From: Edaphochlamys debaryana
Lineage: Eukaryota; Chlorophyta; Chlorophyceae; Chlamydomonadales
Assembly: GCA_016858145.1 (NCBI GenBank)
Contig: JAEHOE010000011.1
Location: 62,001-126,000, forward strand
Reading direction: 5' to 3'
Length of the DNA stretch: 64,000 nucleotides
Part shown: positions 21,426-34,300 of the stretch, piece after piece
How positions within the stretch are numbered: position 1 is the first letter of the stretch
Layout: every line of letters begins with the position of its first letter
Program-made: the position numbers and the translations under genes
The notes under the pieces: generated by a model
What the model was told of the DNA's origin: nothing
The model's database searches: none
Seen by the model: only the letters and a program-made list of their open reading frames with translations

Positions 21426-22274
21426 CCAAGCGCACCGCGCAACCCGGGCGTCCGCCCGAAATTTATTGCGTTGTGCTGAGGACCTGGATCACGCCGCTGG
21501 GACCAGAGGAGCCTCGGCGGCGGCCTTGACTTGACCGTTGCCGGAGGTTAGGAAGCGGATACGCAGCGGAAGCGTACTACTAATAGCGGATGCGTCTTAT
21601 GCGGAAGCGTACTCGATTGGTCTTGATTGACGGAAGCAGTTGTCTGGCGGCTAACTCGCAGGGCGACGCGCCAACTAGGAAGTCTCGCGGGCTGACGGGC
21701 CGCTGACCGGACTCACTCGCTCTTGGCGCTGGCGCTTGAGGCTCGGGCGCAAGATAACACGTTGACGTTACAGCCGTAGAGGGCGGGGTGCAGCGGCGCC
21801 CCTCATACGCTCGTCGTTGAGTGCCTGAGTGAGTCCCAGGAAATGCGGCCTCGCCGCCATATATACCTCTCGCAAACCTGTACGACACCACACGTTTGGA
21901 GGTCCCTCGGCACCGTCCCTATGCGCTGACGCGCGGGCACAACACGCTATTCAAACTAGCCCCAACAGGATGGGGGCAGCGGGGTCGGCTCGAAGCCGTC
22001 CTTGAGAAAATAGGCCCTCCGATGCTAACTTGTGGCGGGGCCACGCCCTTACGTCAACCCTGTGTCACCTACTACGAAACTCTCACCAACCGGGCAGCTT
22101 CCGTCAACCGCTCACTCCCTTCAGATCGCTTCAGGTCAGGACCGTACGGTAGAACCGCACGCTTCAGGTCAGAATTGTACGGTACGAAGTCTGCGCCGTG
22201 CAAATGCTGCCGCCGACCAGGCGGCGCGGATATGTCCGCCCATCCCGGCATGGCGCCGCCACGGGAACACCACA
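21426..22274 (-). repeat. LTR, 5' copy of the TR-GAG element
   Basis: 849 bases, near-identical to 17049-17897. This copy lies upstream of gag on the minus strand and would drive its transcription from the TATA box at 21860-21865. Confidence 0.9.
21860..21865 (-). promoter_or_regulatory. TATA box of the TR-GAG 5' LTR
   Basis: The minus strand reads GGTATATATGGCGG. It is about 410 bases into the 849-base LTR and followed 90 bases later by TGTAA, the classical U3-R-U5 layout. Confidence 0.6.
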
Positions 22275-23379
22275 TGCGCGCCGAATTACTCATGCCAATT
22301 GAGTGTTGCCGTGGGCGGGGCAAGACCGAGGCCCTGCCGCAGACCCGCTTCTCTCCCTCTTCATTTGTTGAGACGACATTAGCCCTTGCACTACTGAGCA
22401 TGGTACATATCGGTTTGTATCTGTATGTACCTGGCCGGGTGCAGCTGCGTGCAGCGTCCACAGGGTCTGCATCATCGGAGGTGCGTGATGACACGCACCG
22501 GCCCCTGGTGCGCATGCGTTCATTACTAATAGACCCGGGCCATGAGGGCTGCTGCATGTGCGTGCCGCCTGAGCCTGGATGAACCGGTAGGGCTAGCTGC
22601 CGAGAGAGAGGTAGGTTCGCCCGCAGGCGAGGTCCTTCATTGTAAACAGCGAGGACCGCAGACTTTTTCGCCTTGATCCCAGCCAGGCTCCCAGCCAGTG
22701 CTGGTTGCTTGCCTCAGTCACGCACGCTACGTGGGGCGGCAGCTAGCGCGGGCCACATAGGCACGAGAATGCGCAGCGGCTGTGGCTACCAGGCTGGTCT
22801 AAGTTGGTCTGGCGCTTGAGATTTGACGGCTACCTAGCTGTCGTGCAGACCAGCCAAGCAACGAGGCAGGACTTTCATCAACATGCAATACTCACGCGAT
22901 GTGGAGCGAAGTGAAGGCGGAAGGCTTGCACTCGTGCACATTGGCTGATGCTGGAGAAACAGTTGGGGGGGAGTTGGGAGTCTTCAGGGCGGGTGGGACA
23001 GCAGCTCGGAAGTTGCGTTTCGTGGCTGGCGGGCTGGGGGCGGGGTGGGGTGGGGCTGCCGCGCGCCGGCAGGCGGCGGGGTCGTCGTCGTCCCTCGGAA
23101 GCTAAGCTAGCCGCGTCTATCGTTGCTTACCTGCCACAACCTCGTCCACTGCGCCAGGAAAACGGGAAATAATCCCCTAAACCCCGCGCAGCGTGCTTAG
23201 GATGGAGGTGACGTTGCGAAGTATGTCAGTCTTCGCACCCGGAACGACTCATCTCCCGAAGTGTGACTGGATACGGCGGAGACGATCACAGTGTATGGAG
23301 CGCCGCAAACACATACACCGGTAATACTCACATGAGCTGCACGTCTCAAGCCTTAGGCCGGCCATCCACCTAGCGGCGG
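22275..23379. other. Intergenic upstream of the kinase gene
   Basis: No supported exon. It should contain the promoter and 5' UTR of the kinase gene; sequence from 23100 to 23379 is less GC-rich than the genes around it. Confidence 0.4.
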
Positions 23380-25474
23380 ATGTTATCATCTTTCCTCTCC
23401 TGCTTGCGCAAGGGGTCTCAAGTCGGCTTTGAAACGTGTTCAGACTTAGAAGTCCTTGATGATAAGAATGATGGTAGCTACAAGGCTACGGAGGGTAGCA
23501 CTTTGCGCAGAGTCAGCCATCGACCAGGCATCGCGGCTGAGCGGCGGGACGGCTCGCAGTCCATGCCCGAGGATATGGGCCCCATTTTGATCGGGGATGC
23601 AGTCATCGGCTTGCTGTCCCGGTCACTGACAAGTTCGACCAAGGGTGACGGCGGCATCACGTTCGGCTGTCTGCAAAAACCGCTCTTGAGCGGCGTGAGC
23701 GCCGATGGTGCGACCGATGAAGCATGGAACGCTGCTCCAACAGCAGTCCTACCCAGTCTCTCTCTACAACAACTCGTCCGCGAGGTCGCAATCGTCAAAT
23801 TTCTTGGCGCGGGCGCCTCGGGCGCCAAGGTGTTCCAGGCGGCCTGGAGGGGAAGCGTCGTGGCGGTCAAAGTCATGGTGAGGGGCACGTGGGTTGCACA
23901 ACACGGGGGCCCGAGAAACCGGAGTGGTTGCTACCCATCCGACCCACCTGACTTCCGGGGACGACAGTCGGTATGTCTTGGCCCTGCCCAGCTACCAGCA
24001 GATAGCCCCCAGTACCGGCGGTAGAAAAGTGAGGCGGCTGGGGTCAACCAGCTGCACTTTCAGCACACAACCCCTAGCACTCACCAGGGCAGGAGCCACT
24101 CCTGGTAGGCATACATTCACAACCCTCCAGCCCCGTCCCATCGCAAGTGAGCACGGCTTACTGATAGATACCTCCTCCTTGCTCTCAACCCCGCGCCCGC
24201 CACCCGCCGTGCAACACCCCAGGTCTCCCCCGACCCCCAGCACCTGCGCGCGAGCGGCCGCGAGGCCCTCCTGGGCCGCAGCCTGTCCCACCCCAACCTG
24301 GTGCAGACCTTCGCCATCACCATGGCCCGCATCACACCGGAGGGTGCGTCATGCAAACATGCATGGGGGAGGTGGGGTGAAGGGAAAGGGGGCACCTACG
24401 GCGGTCGTTCTCCACGCGGGGCACGCGAGCATGCTCCTCGCTCCCAGCCCACAGCGCTCCCTGCTGCTGCGCGCGTGGTCACATGACGCCCCCACCCCAT
24501 GACTAACACAAGCAACCACCTGCTGAGAATAAACCGGGGGGAGCGAGGCCAGCAAGCAATGACGACATGCCATGATGATACACCGCATCACTGAACCACG
24601 CGCGCACCTGCCCGCCATGCATGCATGCAGACCTGTGCCTGGCCTCCTACCTCGCCGCGGACTCAGCCCTGGAGGGCGGCGCTGGGACCGGCGGCGGCGG
24701 CGGCGGCGGCGGCAGGGAGGGGCGTGGCGGCGGCCGGGCCGCGGGCGCCGGCGCGGTGGACTCCACCCTCATCGACACGGCCCTGCTCACGCCCTCGGCC
24801 TCCGTCAGCGGCGACTCCGACCAGGCCGACCCAGTCAGTGGGGAGCTGCTCGACATGTACGACGCCTTCGCCCCCGGCACACCTGGTAGGATGCATGGCG
24901 TACACCGATTGGTGGCGCTTGATTATTACACTCCGCTTCCTGCCTGCTTGATGGGTTGCTTGTTACGGCCTTGATTTATTGTACGCATGCCCTTCGTTCC
25001 TTCGCAGCAGCCGGCGGCCTGGTGTCTGCCGCCGCCGCCCCCTTGGCCCCCATGACTGTCGATGGCGATGAGCCCTTTGGCGGAGGCGGCGGTGACGGCA
25101 TGTGCTCAACCCCTACCCTACACAGCACGAGCCGCTGCTGCGCTCATGAGCGTCGACTGAAAGCCCCCGAGCAGCAGTGCTCCCTGCACAGTGCCGATCC
25201 CGGCGGCCCGCCGGTCGCTGGGGCAGCTGATGAGCCCAACGCCACTGCGCCACTCGCGTCACCGCTCCACGGCGGCCGGCCGTCGGCTTGCTGCAGCAGC
25301 TGTGCGGTCGATGGCGGAACAGGTGGCGCTGCGGGAGAGCCTTCGCCACCGGCGCTGGCGCCGGCGGCGTCCCGTGAGCCTGCGCCGGCACACGCGCCTG
25401 CGCCTGCGCCTGTGGAGGCCGCCTCCCCGTTCCGGAGCCCCGCGGCCGCGAGGCAGCGCGGCGGCCGACGGCTG

Positions 25475-25505
<31 letters not shown>

Positions 25506-28173
25506 CGGCAGACGCGAGCTTCCACCGGCTGAGCCTGGCCTCGCAGCCGGACGGCGACGAGGCGGCCGCCCGCTTCCTGCGGGAGCTGGAGCTGCTGGGG
25601 GCGGCGCCGGGGGACCACGTGACCGTGGTGGGTGCATGCGCAGCGCGAGGGTACGGTCGGGGAGGTCGGGAAGTTAATCACATTCATTCAGAGCTTGAGG
25701 TCTTCGAGGCTTCCAGGGCTTGCTTAAGATAGGGATTCAGGGAATAATGAGGAACGAATCTAGGAGTCTAGGGATGCAGCGCATGCATGCACGTCACCGG
25801 GGCTGAGGGGCTGGCAAGGCCGCAGGGCAGCGGGGCGGCGGCGGCTAGGCGCTAAGCGCGAGAGGGGGGTAGCGAGATGCTAGCGAGCCGCGTTCAGAAC
25901 CCTGCATGGTCGATGTCATGCGCGCGTCTACAGCTGCCATGCATTGCATTGAGCTGCCGTCCCTGCCGTACCACTGTACTGCATGCATGCAGGTGGTGAT
26001 GGAGTTTTGCGAGAACGGCACGCTGCTGAGCCTCATCCAGCGCCGGGCGGCGCAGCAGGCCGCCGAGGAGAAGGCGGCGGCGGCGGCGGCGGTGGCAGGC
26101 ACAGCGCAGCAGCGCTGGCCCTGGGCTGCCCTTGCCAGCCCCTGCGCAACACCGTCTCGCCTGCCCACTGCACCCGCCGTTGCGTCCCTGCCCACACCCG
26201 ACAACTCCCCACAGCAGATCTCCCCCTGCGGCGCCATCCGGCCCGCATCACTGCCCGTGTTCTCCCCACCCGTTACCTCGGGAGCTAATTCAGCCCCTGA
26301 TGAGCTGGGCGGCTGCGGAAGCGGTGGACGCAGCGAGCACGGCGGCCGCGGCGACTGGAGCGGCGGCGGCGGCGGCGGCGGCGGCGTGGGCAGCCCCTTG
26401 ACCGCCCTCGTGGCCCGTCAGCAGCTCCTGATGACTGGGCATCAGCCCGCACCGGCGGCGCGGGCCCTGCAGTCGCCATCGTCACCGCGCCCGCGGCTGA
26501 GTGGACTGGAGGCGCTGAGGAACGCTCTGGAGATTGCCAGGGTAGGGTGCAGGAGAGGGGGGCGCTGGAGGGGCGCATGACAGCAACAGCCGAGTACGTG
26601 CTTGATTGTGTGCCCACGGCAGCTGCAGCTGGCGCCAGCCCCCAGGGGCTTGCCTGCCACAAGGCAGTGCGGAGTGCGGCCCAGAGAGGCCCCCGGTCCC
26701 GCGCCGCGCGCCATCAGTTGCGCCTCCATCCCTGAAGTCCGTCCTGGCTCCGCTCCACCCCCGCCCCGTGATCCCACGCACAGGCCATGGCGCACCTGCA
26801 CTCCCTGGGCCTCGTGCATGGAGACCTCAAGGTGCGTGGGGTCCCGTGGACGGCTGGGGCGGGGGCAAACTCCAAGCGGTATGGAAGTGTGGGTACCGTA
26901 GGTCAGAGCACGGATATTTAGCCCTGCATTGCGGTTCCCTGCAAGGTCCTGGTGTCGGCGCTACAAGCGAGCATGCATTTGATGGAGAAGCGGGGCACGC
27001 ACCAAGGTGGCTCTTTGCGCCTCCACCCTTACCACCTGCCCTTAACCCTACCTCCCACCACCCCCTCCGGCGCACGTGCCTTTCCGTCCTGCTCCCAGCC
27101 TGCGAACGTCCTCCTCCGCGCTGCGGCAGTGGAAAGCGTCACAGACGGTCCCGAGGGCCTGGGCATTAGCCTGCAACGCGGTTACACGTGCAAGGTACGA
27201 TACGCAGGCGATTGAAGGCGCAACTGGCAAATGCAAGATGAGGGGAATGAACCGGGGCCGGGCAAGCCAGCTGGCGACAACCCAAACCCCTGGACTGCCG
27301 GGTCCGCGAACGCAGGTGGCGGACTTTGGGCTCACCAGCTCTGTGGGGCCGGCCGCCGGGGGCCTGCTGCCGCGGGAGGAGGCGGGGGACCCCGGCTGGG
27401 GCGCGCTGGCGTACCTCGCCCCCGAGCTGGTGGCGGGGGCGCGCCCCGACAAGCCGGCGGACGTGTACAGGTAGGTGCGCATGGCTTGCTCGCACAGCTG
27501 AAAGCTCGTCGTGCGTGTGCCGTACACAGAGTGCACATGGTGCCGTACGCATGGTGCCATGCCGGGCGGGGCGGGGTGCGTCGGGGTCTGAGTGGGCGCT
27601 CCATTTTGGCAAAGGGTGAGCTAGCTAGTAGTAATAGTCAGGAGCGAGCGAGCCAACCCCAGGTCGGCGCCCCGCCCGTTATAAAATCACCGGTTGCCCC
27701 CGACCCCCGACCCCCACACAAGCTCCAGCTGCCCTTCACGGTGGCGTTATCCCTCTTGCATACCCTTTCCCTCCCCACCTTCCCTCCCCGCCCCCGCCCC
27801 TGCCCCCCGCACCACACGCACCCACCTCTATCTGCCCCCCTGCCCCCCCACCCCCCGCAGCTACGGCGCGCTCCTCTGGCACATGGCCACGGGCCGCGTG
27901 CCGCACGCCTCGCTGCACCCCGCCGGCATCCTCGTGGGCCTGGCCACCGGCGAGCTGCGCCTGCGCTGGCCCGAGTCCGCCGACCGCACGCTGCGCAAGA
28001 TCGGCGAGGCCTGCTGCGCGCACGACCCGCGCCAGCGCCCCACGTTCGAGCGCATCGTGCAGGCACTGCTCAAGGCCGTGCGGCGCACCACGTCGCTCGT
28101 GCACCGCTCCGTGTCCGAGTCCTGCCGCAGCGTGCCGCTGGGCTGGGCCAGCGGCGGCATGGCAGGCGCGGCC

Positions 28174-28208
<35 letters not shown>

Positions 28209-28479
28209 TGGCGTTGTCAGCGACAGTTTCGCGGCGACGGGGACGGCGGCGGCAGCGGCGGCGGCGTCGCCGCTGGGGCGGCAGCAGGCGCGGGGCGTGA
28301 GTGGCGTGAGCCGCTGGGGCTCGCTGGCCGGGGCGCAGCTGACTGGCCTCGACTCCTCCGCTTCTGCGGGGCCCCTGCTTGAGAACTGCTCGGGACTTTT
28401 CGCCGCGCTGCCGCCTCCGCCGCCGGCCAGAGCTGTGGGCGCGGCGGAGCAGTGCGTGGTCGGTGTCGTACGACAGTGA
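23380..28479 (+). CDS. TKL-type protein kinase with two large insertions
   Basis: Nine exons in continuous phase: 23380-23877, 24223-24343, 24631-24885, 25008-25627, 25993-26541, 26784-26831, 27099-27194, 27316-27470, 27861-28479 (986 residues). Kinase landmarks: Gly-rich loop GAGASG near residue 143, catalytic Lys in VAVKVM (164), helix C Glu in GREALL, HPNLV, hinge VVMEFCENGTLL (499-510), catalytic loop HGDLKPANVLL (from 693), DFG (732-734), APE (764-766) and QRPTF in the C-lobe. All residues for catalysis are present; HGD replaces HRD, so it is a non-RD kinase. About 290 residues are inserted before the hinge and 165 after it, both Ala/Gly/Ser/Pro-rich. The tail has a poly-Ala run. Best fit is the Tyr-kinase-like group, which is expanded in volvocine algae; substrate unknown. 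No signal peptide or membrane helix was seen. Confidence 0.85.
28165..28210 (+). repeat. GCG triplet run encoding poly-Ala
   Basis: A run of GCG codons in the last kinase exon encodes about 14 alanines. A likely site of length variation between strains. Confidence 0.85.
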
Positions 28480-31375
28480 CGCGTCGCTGAGGATGCCTGA
28501 GCACGGACAGCGGATGGATGCTGATGAGAACGAATGGCTACGTACCGGCTTCGGCCTAGGCAATGAGGCCGGCATATATGCAATGCGTGCCACGGGCTCC
28601 ATGCATCTATACACGGAGTGCAGGGCAGTAGTGCCAGGGCCAGGCTTTGGGTTGTGGATGGCCGCTGTTCGTTGCCAAGTAAGCAATATTCCGGGGGAAT
28701 CGGGGGCGGATCTGCGAAGCACTCCACGGCGGCGGGCGGGCGACAGGAGGTGCATGCCGGTAGGCCCGGAACAGCCAGGAGAAAGGGGAAGGGGCTCAGC
28801 CTTGGAGGCATGCTTGCTTCCCCCATCAGCGGTAGATGTGTCTCGCTCTCACCTAACGCCACACTGATGAGCGGCATAGCTAGATATTTACACTGAGTGT
28901 GGGATTGGTTTGTGCACGGCCGGGCAGAGCTGTCTTGCCGCTGTGTGAACCGTGGCCGTATCTGCGGGTGGGTTACGGGGTATTGTGCAGTAGGGAGATG
29001 GGGGTGCAGATGCAATTCAACACTGGCCGCAATCTAAACCGCAGATTGCGTTCATTACCAATCTGTTCCTCGTTCATCAGGCCGCAAGATGGAGTCGGTA
29101 GAGTCGGGGAAGGAGTGAATGCTGCTGCATGCCTGGAGGGCACCGCAGAGGTACTGGCCATCCATGGGTTCGTTATTGGGGGTATGCTGGATGGGTACTG
29201 CGGGTACCTTTACCCGTTTGGTTGGATTGGTACTTGATGGGTTTCCACTGTTCTGCCTGTGCGTCTGTGTGATGATTGATCAGCTAGCGCCGTCGTCGGC
29301 GCTCTACCTGCTGTTCCTGTTGGGGTTGGCTTGGATCTTACGTGACCGCTTTCCCGCGCTGATGCCTCTTATCAATGCCTCCTTGTCTTGTGGTCACTTC
29401 TCATGATGAAGAGTTGCGCGGTCTACATCCAGTGACAAATAGTCTTTCTCATTCCGCGCAACCACGTCACCAAGCTCGCAACTGAGTACTTCTGATCGCC
29501 GGGCGGGCGGAGATGGGGCCGAGCGAGCGTGAACGTTGGGTATGAACGAAGTTGACGCTTTTTGATGATGCGCGCCTGCATGCCCGGTTTATTATTGCTT
29601 GTTGGCACGTGATGAGCGAGGGTGGCTCCAGGTGGCTCCGGGATGGCGTGTGAGGGTGACTACGTATGAGGGATGCGGCGAATGAATGGTTGTTAATTCG
29701 AGCGGGCCCCGATTTGCGTGCGTGACAGGGGCGGCGCAGGGGTGCCAGGACCTATCACCGGCGCAAAACAACAAGCAAGACAGATCCTGCTGTTGGTGCT
29801 GATCAATCACTTGGCACGGCATGACGGCGCTGGCAAGATTGGGCAGCATTCCGTATCTGCTTTGTGGATGCGTGGGGGCTGCTGCACTTGACATTTGCTC
29901 CGTCCGTCGCCTTCTCAGAGGAGGGGGGTTAGGGAGGGGGCCCTCAACGTTGAGACGGGGGTGGGGGGCGGCTCGGGGGGAAGTATGGGGGGTTCCGGAC
30001 AGCTTGGACTTTGTCCAGCTCTCGTCCGAATATTAGATAGTCAAAGTGGTTTGGCGCAACCCCATGGCCTTCCTCAGGCGTGCAAGCGTGGCAGAGTCTG
30101 ACCCCTGGAGATGCCCGCTGAGCACCACCGACCGTCGGGACGGTGGTTGATGATTGGGGGCTTTGGGTGGCACAAGTCGGCATGTCCGCTCATGGAACGT
30201 CACGACCGACGCTGCCACTGCTGCCAAGTAACGCTGCTCCTTCCTGCGTGCTATATCGCTGGGCGCACACGCCATGGTCGGCTGCCCAAGTTAGCCGGGA
30301 TGGAGCCCGTCCATTGACCGTCAGCTCGGCACTGAGGGGCGATGCTATGACCGTGCTGGACATGTAATGCGCGGGGCGCAAGCTTGCGGGTGGCGGAGGA
30401 CTTCGGGAGCACCGGGGTGACGGCCTGGGGTATCGACGTGTGCGTCGTCGAAGGGTTGCCCTGCCGTTATGTCCCGACCCCGCCGGGCAGTGCTGGAAGG
30501 GGGGTTTGGGGCTCGTTCAGCCCTTTTCCCTGTCCTGAGGAGGACAGACAACCTTGTGGTTTTTGAGACCGTCAAGCGCCATCCAGATGAGGCAGAGATA
30601 GGGGTGGCTATCAACCAGGGCAGGGGCAGGTCCGGGGCGAAAGGCCTTTGTGTATTTAGGCCCCCCAAAAGCTACATCTCGGGGTCTCGGGACATCAACT
30701 GAATAGAAAGGAATAGGAAGAATTCTCTGAGCAGATACAGCAGGTGGAAGGAGCAGGGCGGCCCGAGGGCTCTACCTTCAGGGCACGCAGGGCGGGGGCG
30801 AGCAGGGGCCGGGGGGTGGGCCGGGGGGCTCTGCGCGGCAAGCACGAACACGCGCTTACTACGTATGCCCTCGGGGCAAAAGTCACCTCTTTAAGCTGGT
30901 GGGCTGGTCCTCAGCGCTGCAACGCGTTAGACCAACCGGCGCCGGGGTCGCTATGAATGTCATGTCGTGAATGAAGAAGAATGTCATGGAGACAACGCCT
31001 TCTCTGATGCGTTGCATGCTTCAACAGCAACACAGCCACATATTATCGGCTTTCACAGCTAGACACCTATGATGGCTAAAAGCTCACGAGCCCACCTTGT
31101 GTTCCAGCCATCCTAATTCCGTGGTTTTGCTCCACCACGCGGCCTCTCCACCAAATCAGTCGTGCAGTCTCCATAGACGATGGCTACAGGCTGATTCGAC
31201 TGCTGGGCGGTGGGCATGCGTTGGCTCTGCGGCCTTCCGACATTTTGTTCCTTGAAGACCAAACGACGTGAGCCCAAAATCAAATACGTGACAGTGCTGA
31301 TCTAGAGGGACAAACAGGCTTAATAAATCTCGTTCTGTAGCACCTGCGCTTCCCGTTTTCCCGCTTTGTTTGCAG
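28480..31375. other. Intergenic, probably with unrecognised 5' exons of the cyclase gene
   Basis: About 2.9 kb follow the kinase stop with no exon I can support. The PAS exon at 31376 starts mid-codon and has no in-frame ATG, so upstream coding exons of the cyclase must exist, here or further left. A hydrophobic open frame near 29240-29400 was considered, but has no matching donor. A tRNA-like A-box word lies at about 30915-30945 on the minus strand without a B box. Confidence 0.4.
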
Positions 31376-34300
31376 GACGCCACAAGCGGGAACAGGAGGA
31401 AGAAAATGCAACACATGTTATTTCTATTCATGGCGCCGCGCGCTCGCCCGCCGCTCCATCGGCGCTGGCGGTCTTGGCCATCCTTGAGCACTTGCCCTTC
31501 CCGGTGACCCTCATCGGAGAGGGTGGGGTTGTGCTCTTGCAGAACCCTGCGAGCATCGCCGAGCACGGCAGGCTGGTCGGTACGAGCGAAGGGGTCGCCG
31601 ACTTCTGGCGGGACGTGCTATTTGTCATGGCGGAGGAGGGCGCGCAGAGGGAGGCGGAGGACGCCCTGACCACATCTGCCAGCTGGAGAGGTGGGTGCGT
31701 GGGAAAAGGGCCCATCTAAGCGGATGCATGTTGCCGGGTTCCCTCTGGCCCCCCTCTGGCCCCGCCCCCTCTGGCCCCACCTAGCTGCAAGGGCTGCCTA
31801 TCTAGGAGCCCTCACTTGCTGAAGAGAGGCGGTCGCTGGAGCGATGCCGATCGATGGAGACTCGAAGGGGGCTCGGGAGCGAGGCTTCTCTATCTTAGTC
31901 GTTACAGAGCTAATTGAGTCGGGAATAGGCTGGAATTGCCGTCTGGGGCGCGCGGAGCGCGTATTTAAGTGACTATTGTGCCGTACACTTGCCTTCATCG
32001 GGCCCATGAACTGGACGAGCGTCTCTAGAGGCTTGCACGCGAGTTCCTTCGTCTCTACGCTTCGCACGCTACCATGAACACCATTGTCATCGTCTCTTCA
32101 TGATCTATCCAACGATATCACTTCTATTGGGAATTGTGCAAGTCGGGTTGTGCAAGCATCCCGACGATTTCCGAGTCGGCGACGCGCCTCACTTCATCAT
32201 CCCCCCTCCACTGAATGTTGCGTCCTGGCAACTGTCCTACCTACCCATGCAACGCATCAGAGAACTTCCTAACCTAGCCTCAGTACATCTCAACCCTTGC
32301 GGTACCTAACAGCTCAGCTCATCTCATATCTCTCTCTCCTTATCGCTTTCGCTGCTTCGATGCGCTCCTCGGGTGCTTCTTCTCGTACTCGGCGATCAGC
32401 TCCGGAACATCCTCCAGCAGGGTGGCTTCGTCGATGTAGAGGTTCTCGTGGGCGTCTTGGCCGCGGAACTTGACCAGGTATGTCACGCGCTTGGTGTGGG
32501 GCGTGATCTGGCGGTTGAGGATGGCTTCCACTTCGTAGAAGATGGCGCCTTGCTCGTTGATGTAGGGCTCAGGGGCCTGGTTGGCCTCAGCGCGGTCGGT
32601 GAAGCGGTCGGCGCCGTCCTTGTAGGGCCTGAGTTGGGCGATGTTGACCACGGGATGGATCTGCATGTGCTTGGGCAGCTTGAGCTTGGCTGCGTTCTGG
32701 TTGACCATGGTCTCGATGGTGAAGGGGCCGACGTATCGGGCATTGAACTTGTTCCTGGATGTGCCTGTCTTCAGCTTGAGGTGTGTGGTGGAGAGCAGCA
32801 CCTTGTCGCCTGCCTTTAAGGTGAGCGGGCGCATCCGGGTGTCATTGCACCGTGCCTGACGCTGCTGGGCAGCGCGGACGTGGACCTTCGCCAGGTTGCG
32901 GGCAAGCTCTCGGTCGAGCATCATGGTGGCGGCTGATCGGTTGGCGGGCTCCCAGTTGGGGTGCTTCGCGAGAAGGGACAGCGGCGTGTTGGGCTCGTAG
33001 CCCAGGGCGAGCTTGAACGGCGTGAAGCCAGTGGAGGCGTGGACCGAGGAGTTGTAGGCGAATTCGAGGGCGGGCAGCACGTCATCCCAGTTGTTCTGGT
33101 GGGCGTTGACGTAGTGGCGGAGCATCTCTTTGAGGGTGCGGTTGGCACGCTCGGTCTGCCCGTCGGTCTGGGGGTGATAGGCAGAGGACATGTCGAGGCG
33201 GGTGCCCGACAGTTCGAAGAGGGTCTGCCAGAAGGTGCTGGTGAACTTGGAGTCTCGGTCCGACACGATGGACTCGGGGTGTCCGAAGGTTTGGAACACC
33301 CAGTCGTAGGATATCTCGGCCAGGTACTTGGCGTCGATGCTGGTCTTGCATGGAATGACTTTGATCATTTTGCTGAATCTGTCCACGAAGACTGCGATGG
33401 CGTCGTCACCACGGTGGCTCACCGGCAGCTGCGTGATGAGGTCCATGGAGATCGATTGCCAGGGCCTGTCCGGAATGGGGAGAGGCTTGGATTGACCGGG
33501 GGTCTTGCCTGGGCGGGGCTTGTTGCGCTGGCATGAGGGGCAAGACTGCACGTAGGCGGCGACAGTCTGCTCCATGCGGGGCCAGTAGAAGAGCCGGGCG
33601 AGGCGTGCCTGCGTTTTGGCCGTGCCGAGGTGACCTGCGGTGATGATGTCGTGTGCTTCGGCCAGCAGCTTGGTGCGTAGGCCGGGGATGTCAGGAATGT
33701 ACAGGCGAGCTCGTAGGGCGCCTGGGGGCTCGTAGTAGAGCAGGCCCTTGTAGAGCTTGAATGGGCAGTTGGGGTCGGCAATGGCCTGCGCGCGGTGCTC
33801 ACAGTACTGCTCGTCTTGCCGGTAGCCTACGCGGATGGCATCGGCTATGTCATCGGCAGGGCGGATCGTGGAGACCGTGACTGCGCATGCGCGGAGGTCC
33901 GGGCGGCGGCTGATGGCGTCAGCGACCACGTTGGTCTTGCCGGGTTTGTGTTGGATGATGTAGTTGAATTCCTCCAGCTCAGCGAGCCAGCGGACTTGGC
34001 GGCGGCTGAGGAGGGGCTGGGTCTTGAATTTGGAGACTGCGGAGTTGTCCGTCCAGATGGTGACTGGGTGCGGACCCTTGAGGTGGTGCCACCACACACG
34101 GAGGCAGTGTGTGACTGCGAGCATCTCCCTGTCGTGCGCGGGGTAGTTGCGCTCGGCAGGGATGAGCTTGCGGCTCTTGTAGGCGATGACACGCTCATGG
34201 CCGTCTTGGACTTGGGACAGCACGCCACCGGTCGCGTAGTCGGATGCGTCGGTGGTGACCGTGAACGGGAGGTTCGGGTCAGGGGCTGCCATGACGGGGG

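Larger units (their letters stand above)
17049..22274 (-). mobile_element. Non-autonomous LTR retrotransposon, TR-GAG type
   Basis: Two 849-base direct repeats (17049-17897 and 21426-22274) enclose 3.5 kb with a single long gene on the minus strand, a gag. By eye the repeats differ at about three positions, so the insertion is recent. A primer-binding site (21414-21425) abuts the upstream LTR. LTRs hold a TATA box and a TGTAA signal in the right order for minus-strand transcription. No protease, reverse transcriptase, RNase H or integrase remains were found, so it must depend on another element. Read on the minus strand the LTR starts TGTGG but ends TTGG rather than CA. No target-site duplication was found outside the two LTRs. 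Confidence 0.8.

Noticed and set aside
29119..29406. Hydrophobic frame considered as membrane exon of the cyclase
   Set aside because: No donor in the needed phase 1 and no link to the PAS exon; sequence looks like 3' flank of the kinase gene.
30900..30960. tRNA-like sequence on the minus strand (GGTTGGTCTAACGCG)
   Set aside because: There is an A-box-like word but no B box, no cloverleaf with paired acceptor and no credible anticodon stem. It may be a decayed tRNA-derived SINE fragment, which cannot be shown here.
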